Shown in pieces: positions 11,680 through 15,206 of a DNA stretch of 15,206 nucleotides (positions are counted from its first letter, which is position 1; each line of letters begins with the position of its first letter). The notes below the pieces were generated by a model, which was not told where the DNA came from, ran no database searches, and saw nothing but the letters and a program-made list of their open reading frames with translations. Both the position numbers and the translations under genes were made by a program. Source of the DNA: Bacillota bacterium (lineage in GTDB: Bacteria > Bacillota > Clostridia > Oscillospirales > Ruminococcaceae); NCBI GenBank assembly GCA_023443315.1, contig JAEZVA010000010.1, positions 1 to 15,206 on the forward strand. Reading direction: 5' to 3'.

Positions 11680-13173
11680 CTACCGCTGACCCATCACGCG
11701 CTCGTAGGCATACCCTCTGTCGCTTGTTATGGCGACCGGCTCCAGCTCAAAGCAGACCACCGCGTGGGGCTTGAGCTCGATGCAAAAGCTTGCGCCGTTT
11801 TCCAGCCGTTTAGTGGCAAGCAGCGGGGCGGAAGCATCCCGCAGGTTTTTGAGCTGCTCTTTACTTAGGCCGGCGGGCTCGCCCAGGTCGTGCCATACTT
11901 TGAGCGGGTTGCAGCAGTCCTCATCCACCGTGCGGGTGAGCAGGCAGTAGCCTGTGGTTGCCGCCGGCAGGGTGAACGACAGGTGTAGGTCTTCGTCGCT
12001 TAAATTCCACGCCACGCCGACGGTCTTGCCGCCCGGTGTGCGCACGACGATGCAGTCGTCGGTGCGGTGCAGGCAGTCGCCGTGCAGGCGCTTGAAGAAC
12101 GCAAATGTCCAGAAGGTGGGCTTGGGGATGCAGCCGTTGGCAAGCAGACCAAACCCGCCGTGGAACGGCGTATAGGGCACGCCCAGCTCCTCGAACACAT
12201 CGCCGAACGTCCAGTAGGAATAGCTTTCGTTCATGTCGCCCATGCGCGCAAGCATGGAGGCGGTGTACGCCGCGTTGTAGTTGGTGTCGTGGATGGGCGC
12301 ATTGGGCACATAGGAGGTGTTAAACTCGGTGATGTGAATCTCCATGCCTTTGTACTCGGCAAAGCTGTCTACAATCTCGCGGGTGGCTTGCAGGGGCTGC
12401 ATACAGGTAACGGGGTCGTGAAGCTTCACATAGGCGTAGTGCCCGTCCCGCTCGGGGAACTCGGACACATAGTGGTGGCGGGTGACAAAATCGACTTTCA
12501 GCTTGCGCTGCTGACAGAATACGAGGAACTCCCGAACCCACAGCTCATCCTCTACGCCGCAGATGGCGGGTCCGCCCACGCGAAGGCGCGCATCCACCGC
12601 CTTGATGGCGTGAAAGGACTCCTCAAACAGGCGGAAGTACTCTTGCATGTCCGCATCCTTCCAAAAGCCGGGGAGGTTTGGCTCGTTCCATACCTCAATG
12701 GGCCAGGTTAACACCTCATCCGTACCGTAGCGCGCCATCAGGTGCCGCAGGGTCGCCTGCACCATCGCGTTCCACGCCGTATAGGTCTTGGGCGGGGTTA
12801 CGTTGCCTTTCCAGTAAAACACCGTTTGGTCGCCCGATGCCATCTTCTCTGGCATAAAGCCAAGCTCAAGAAACGGCTTGATGCCTAGGCTTAGATACCC
12901 GTCCATCACGCGGTCAAGGTAGGTGAAGTTGTATTCGGCGCATGTGTTGCCCGCCTCGTCGGTGTACTCCTGATAGATTGCCATATCGTCGGTAAACAGC
13001 CCGTGCCCGCGGATGTAGCGAAAGCCAATCTGCTCCTGCACCATCGCAAGCTGCTGCATGTATTCCCCCTGCAGGGCAAGCCCCATGCGCCCGGTGCCGA
13101 CACAGTAATCCGATTGATTGCGAAAGGGTGCGCGTGCTTGTTCCGAAATCACATAGGTCTTTGTCTGTCCCAC
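11680..13173 (-). CDS. Glycoside hydrolase family 39, beta-xylosidase-like
   Basis: A 497-residue enzyme matching GH39 in length and order, a (beta/alpha)8 barrel with a C-terminal beta-sandwich. FRYIRGHGLFTDDM (51-64) is typical of the family. The acid/base Glu164 lies in EVWNEPNLPGFW, and the probable nucleophile Glu283 lies in IHITEFNTSY. VTRHHYVSEFP and YSYWTFGDVFEELG are further family blocks. GH39 members remove xylose from xylo-oligosaccharides, and some act on other sugars. There is no signal peptide, so it should be intracellular and act on imported oligomers. The start is GTG at 13171-13173, 7 nt after AGGAGG. The gene is GC-rich. It lies 50 nt behind a methyltransferase gene with no terminator between, so the two are likely one transcript. 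No sugar transporter or regulator is nearby. Confidence 0.92.
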   Translation of the reverse strand: MGQTKTYVISEQARAPFRNQSDYCVGTGRMGLALQGEYMQQLAMVQEQIGFRYIRGHGLFTDDMAIYQEYTDEAGNTCAEYNFTYLDRVMDGYLSLGIKPFLELGFMPEKMASGDQTVFYWKGNVTPPKTYTAWNAMVQATLRHLMARYGTDEVLTWPIEVWNEPNLPGFWKDADMQEYFRLFEESFHAIKAVDARLRVGGPAICGVEDELWVREFLVFCQQRKLKVDFVTRHHYVSEFPERDGHYAYVKLHDPVTCMQPLQATREIVDSFAEYKGMEIHITEFNTSYVPNAPIHDTNYNAAYTASMLARMGDMNESYSYWTFGDVFEELGVPYTPFHGGFGLLANGCIPKPTFWTFAFFKRLHGDCLHRTDDCIVVRTPGGKTVGVAWNLSDEDLHLSFTLPAATTGYCLLTRTVDEDCCNPLKVWHDLGEPAGLSKEQLKNLRDASAPLLATKRLENGASFCIELKPHAVVCFELEPVAITSDRGYAYERVMGQR

Positions 13174-13223
13174 TAAAAATCCTCCTGATTAATTAAGTGT
13201 TGATTTGATATTTCTAATATGGG

Positions 13224-14057
13224 TTATGCCGTTGCCACGACACAAAAGGTTTTGCTTTTGTCTGTTAAGGGCGCGCCGCAGACATCACCGTAAAACGCGC
13301 AGCCCGAAAACCCCGCCTCAGTAAGCTGGGATGCAAAAGAATCCACATCAAACGCCTGATTCCAGATGTTGTAGCAGTTTAGCTGTGTTTTTGTTACGAC
13401 CAGATACTGCTCGAGATACGCCTTGCACTCCTCGTAGCGGTAGCTGCTTTTGATGCACAGGTAGGGCTGTTCGCTCCAAAACCCGCTGTCTTGATACTCT
13501 ACTGTCTTGGTCTCGCTAATCTCGTTGTATTGGTTTAGGGTAAACCCATCTAAAATGAGCAGCCCGCCGGGTTTGAGCGCGGTTCGTATTTTTCGTAGCA
13601 GCAGCGCGCGATCCTCCGGGTGGAGCACGCCAAAATCACAGTAGATGAGTGTGACGACATCAAACGCATTTGCGTAATCGATTGTAAGGTAGTTTTGATA
13701 ATGGTAGTCGATTGCCCTACCCGTTTCGCTCGCCTGCGACCGGGCATAATCAATCGATCGCTTTGAATAATCGACCCCCGTCACGCGAAAGCCGAAGGAG
13801 GAAAACGCCTGCGCATAAAGCCCCGGGCCACAGCCCAAATCGAGCAGGCTGCACATGCTTGGGTTATGCACCAGAGAAGCAATCCATTTTACCGATGCAT
13901 CGATAAACCAGTGCTGACGGGACGCCGCCTCCAGGTCAGGGTCAAGATGCGCCGCCAGCATGTATTTTGAGATATGTTCATCATCCCAAAACTTCGAGGT
14001 GCTTTGGGCGAAGGGGATGGGTTTTTGCGCGAGGGACTCTAACAGCTGGGTATACAT
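13224..14057 (-). CDS. Class I SAM-dependent methyltransferase
   Basis: A 277-residue Rossmann-fold methyltransferase. Motif I LLDLGCGPG is at residues 71-79, VTGVDYSKRSIDYAR follows as motif II, FDVVTLIYCDFGVL holds the motif IV region, and LLRKIRTALKPGGLLILDGF is the motif VI helix and strand. The N-terminal part (FAQSTSKFWDDEHISKYMLAAHLDP) resembles small-molecule methyltransferases of Bacillota; the substrate is unknown. The start is ATG at 14057, 9 nt after AGGAGG. The frame is open to an ATG at 14126, but that codon lies in the -10 box of the promoter. First gene of a pair with GH39. The -35 overlaps a strong palindrome, so the pair is probably regulated. Confidence 0.88.
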   Translation of the reverse strand: MYTQLLESLAQKPIPFAQSTSKFWDDEHISKYMLAAHLDPDLEAASRQHWFIDASVKWIASLVHNPSMCSLLDLGCGPGLYAQAFSSFGFRVTGVDYSKRSIDYARSQASETGRAIDYHYQNYLTIDYANAFDVVTLIYCDFGVLHPEDRALLLRKIRTALKPGGLLILDGFTLNQYNEISETKTVEYQDSGFWSEQPYLCIKSSYRYEECKAYLEQYLVVTKTQLNCYNIWNQAFDVDSFASQLTEAGFSGCAFYGDVCGAPLTDKSKTFCVVATA

Positions 14058-14125
14058 GATATATATCCTCCTGTACATGTTAAAAATCTGAAATACATCA
14101 AAAACATGTTTCCTTAACACAAGCA

Positions 14126-14169
14126 ATTATATACCTAATTAACTTATATTGTCTACGAAAATTTTCGTA
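14126..14169 (-). promoter_or_regulatory. Promoter overlapping a 16-bp palindromic operator
   Basis: On the minus strand TAGACA (14150-14155, five of six consensus) and TATAAT (14126-14131, perfect) are 18 nt apart. The perfect palindrome TACGAAAATTTTCGTA (14154-14169) overlaps the upstream edge of the -35. A dimeric regulator bound there would affect RNA polymerase at this promoter. It could be a repressor site or an activator contact; no regulator gene lies in the window. Confidence 0.6.
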
Positions 14170-14250
14170 AGCCAAAATGCAAGCTTTTGCTCGATTTTAT
14201 TCGGACATTATTAAAGTGAATTAGATATAACATAAACTTAGTCATAAATA

Positions 14251-14279
14251 AAATCCATGTGCACATGGCACATGGATTT
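14251..14279 (-). terminator. Rho-independent terminator of the ICMT-like gene
   Basis: A 12-bp perfect stem, AAATCCATGTGC (14251-14262) with GCACATGGATTT (14268-14279), and a 5-nt loop. On the minus strand TTTTATTTATG follows, giving a moderate T run. It lies 68 nt beyond the stop codon of the ICMT-like gene. Between them are the short palindromes GGTTGCAACC (14329-14338) and TGCAAGTTGCA (14299-14309), of unknown meaning. Confidence 0.7.
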
Positions 14280-14347
14280 CATCTAAATTAGTTGATGATG
14301 CAAGTTGCATTTGTGTGGCGGTAGAGAGGGTTGCAACCTGCTTTTTG

Positions 14348-15019
14348 TTACCATACAAACGGGATTAAGCGGTATTTAACCTTTTCCTTATACGCACGAT
14401 ACCCTACTAGTTCGTTTTCAAGTAATCGTTCTTCATTTTTTATTCTCTTGGCAATTAAAAACGGATATGCAAGAAAGATCACAAAGGAATAGAGCGAACC
14501 TAAAACAAGAGGCATAGACAAAAACAAAAGTAATGTCACGCTGTACATTGGATGTCTGACAATACCATATAATCCTGTATCGATGACTTTTTGGTTTTCC
14601 TGCACTTCAATTGTTCTGGAAAGATACGTGTTTTCTCGAAGCACCTCTGCATAAAGCAGATATGCCAAAAGAAACACCACGGTAGCACCGATGGAGACAC
14701 CTTTGGGCAAAACAGTCAAGCCAAAACGAAAGGTTAACCCTGCAACGATAAATCCTGTAAAAAACATAAGTCCGCTTAGTTTCACCACAAGGCTCTGCTC
14801 GCTTTGTTTTTCTCTCGCGTTCAAACGCTTTTTTAGCAGCTCTGGATTCCTAAACATCATAACAATACCGGCAAAAAACATTGGAACAAAAAGAACGCAC
14901 ATAAAAAGCCAACCGTTCCAATATGCAAAGGTGCCTGACGACAAAAAGAGCAACAGGCCAACGAGTACAACACCCAAAGCAAATTTGGCAATGGCTTGAA
15001 TGAATAGTTTTATAGTCAT
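14348..15019 (-). CDS. Isoprenylcysteine carboxyl methyltransferase-like membrane protein
   Basis: A 223-residue integral membrane methyltransferase of the ICMT/PEMT superfamily. Hydrophobic segments lie at about 10-28, 36-56, 82-100, 107-124 and 160-190. The conserved C-terminal core VIDTGLYGIVRHPMYSVTLL (residues 145-164, with RHPMY at 155-159), AKRIKNEERLL and YRAYKEKVKYRLIPFVW holds the SAM and membrane-active-site residues of the family. Bacterial members methylate small lipids, phenols or other hydrophobic molecules; the true substrate is unknown. The ATG at 15019 follows GGGAGGTATTATT. It lies 80 nt behind the partial gene at the right edge, with a long hairpin between them, and has a strong terminator after it. 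Confidence 0.88.
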   Translation of the reverse strand: MTIKLFIQAIAKFALGVVLVGLLLFLSSGTFAYWNGWLFMCVLFVPMFFAGIVMMFRNPELLKKRLNAREKQSEQSLVVKLSGLMFFTGFIVAGLTFRFGLTVLPKGVSIGATVVFLLAYLLYAEVLRENTYLSRTIEVQENQKVIDTGLYGIVRHPMYSVTLLLFLSMPLVLGSLYSFVIFLAYPFLIAKRIKNEERLLENELVGYRAYKEKVKYRLIPFVW

Positions 15020-15057
15020 AATAATACCTCCCCAATTTCCAACTTGTTGAACGTATC

Positions 15058-15097
15058 AAATCCGCTCATCAATTTATTACAGTTGATGAGCGGATTT
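15058..15097 (-). terminator. 15-bp perfect hairpin after the right-edge gene
   Basis: AAATCCGCTCATCAA (15058-15072) pairs perfectly with TTGATGAGCGGATTT (15083-15097) around a 10-nt loop. It begins 2 nt after the stop codon of the partial gene. Only a TTT follows on the minus strand, so termination may be partial; RNA protection or attenuation ahead of the ICMT-like gene is an alternative. No separate promoter is visible for the ICMT-like gene in the 38 nt that remain. Confidence 0.6.
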
Positions 15098-15099
15098 AC

Positions 15100-15206
15100 T
15101 TATGATTTTAGTTTAATCGGCAGGTATAAATTCATTTGATTATATCCAAGACCAGCTTTTATCTCATCATCAACATATATCATATGTCCGGCTTTTAGGC
15201 GGCTCG
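15100..15206 (-). CDS. 3' end of an unidentified gene, cut by the window edge
   Basis: A minus-strand frame enters from the right edge and stays open for 34 codons to TAA at 15100-15102. The visible C-terminus contains AGHMIYVDDEIKAGLGYNQ and ends MNLYLPIKLKS. The hairpin starting 2 nt after the stop supports a real gene end. A LYLPIK ending is also seen in GyrI-like effector-binding domains, but the fragment is too short to assign. Confidence 0.55.
   Translation of the reverse strand, partial: SRLKAGHMIYVDDEIKAGLGYNQMNLYLPIKLKS

Noticed and set aside
12067..12711. Plus-strand open frame of 214 codons
   Set aside because: It is antisense to the GH39 gene, whose catalytic motifs and length are clear; the frame is open because the region is GC-rich.
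14058..14126. Upstream ATG (14126) as start of the methyltransferase
   Set aside because: It lies in the -10 box; the ATG at 14057 has an AGGAGG site.

Overview
This window looks like chromosomal accessory DNA from a low-to-mid GC Bacillota, most likely a Clostridia relative. The evidence is strong AGGAGG-type ribosome binding sites, some GTG and TTG starts, A/T-rich spacers with sigma-A-like promoters, and gene families (DUF4256, DHCW-type cupin, VOC, GNAT, SIR2 proteins) that are common in that phylum. No rRNA, tRNA, CRISPR array, integrase or transposase is visible. All seventeen complete full-size genes, and one gene cut by the right edge, lie on the minus strand. Transcription therefore runs from high to low coordinates.

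Layout in transcription order, right to left. The 3' end of an unidentified gene (15100-15206) ends in a 15-bp hairpin. Then come an ICMT-like membrane methyltransferase (14348-15019) with a strong terminator hairpin, and a SAM methyltransferase (13224-14057) followed by a GH39 beta-xylosidase-like enzyme (11680-13173). That pair is driven by a promoter whose -35 overlaps a perfect 16-bp palindrome. Next is a single-gene SIR2-TPR protein (9841-11502), the best candidate for an anti-phage defence gene here. It is followed by a GNAT (9130-9573), a GNAT (8338-8868), a VOC protein (7787-8212) and a cupin (7359-7688). A three-gene group of two membrane proteins around an alpha/alpha-toroid-like protein spans 5291-7301. 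Then come a GNAT with a TTG start (4637-5152) and a cluster of SAM methyltransferase, zinc-ribbon protein, VOC protein and nitroreductase (2353-4422). The left end holds a membrane-anchored unknown (1551-2165), a DUF4256 protein (908-1474) and an alpha/beta hydrolase (102-845).

The most striking non-coding signal is a dispersed repeat of about 50 bp, present seven times between genes and always in the same orientation. Read on the minus strand, each copy is a hairpin built on GAAGTCG...CGACTTC, then a T run, then an extended -10 element (usually TGTTAAAAT). The 3' arm of the hairpin supplies a -35-like TCGACT exactly 17 nt upstream of the -10 in six of seven copies. Each copy thus looks like an intrinsic terminator fused to the promoter of the next gene. 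In four copies the following start codon is 42-47 nt from the -10. The promoter positions also settle several start codons, because upstream in-frame ATGs lie inside the -10 boxes.

Functionally the window is a run of short, mostly independent units for small-molecule modification or detoxification (three GNATs, two soluble and one membrane methyltransferase, two paralogous VOC proteins, nitroreductase, cupin, hydrolase), with a defence-like NADase and a sugar hydrolase among them. No common pathway is evident. The repeat-punctuated arrangement resembles gene-by-gene accretion. All names come from reading motifs in the translated sequence; no database search was possible.
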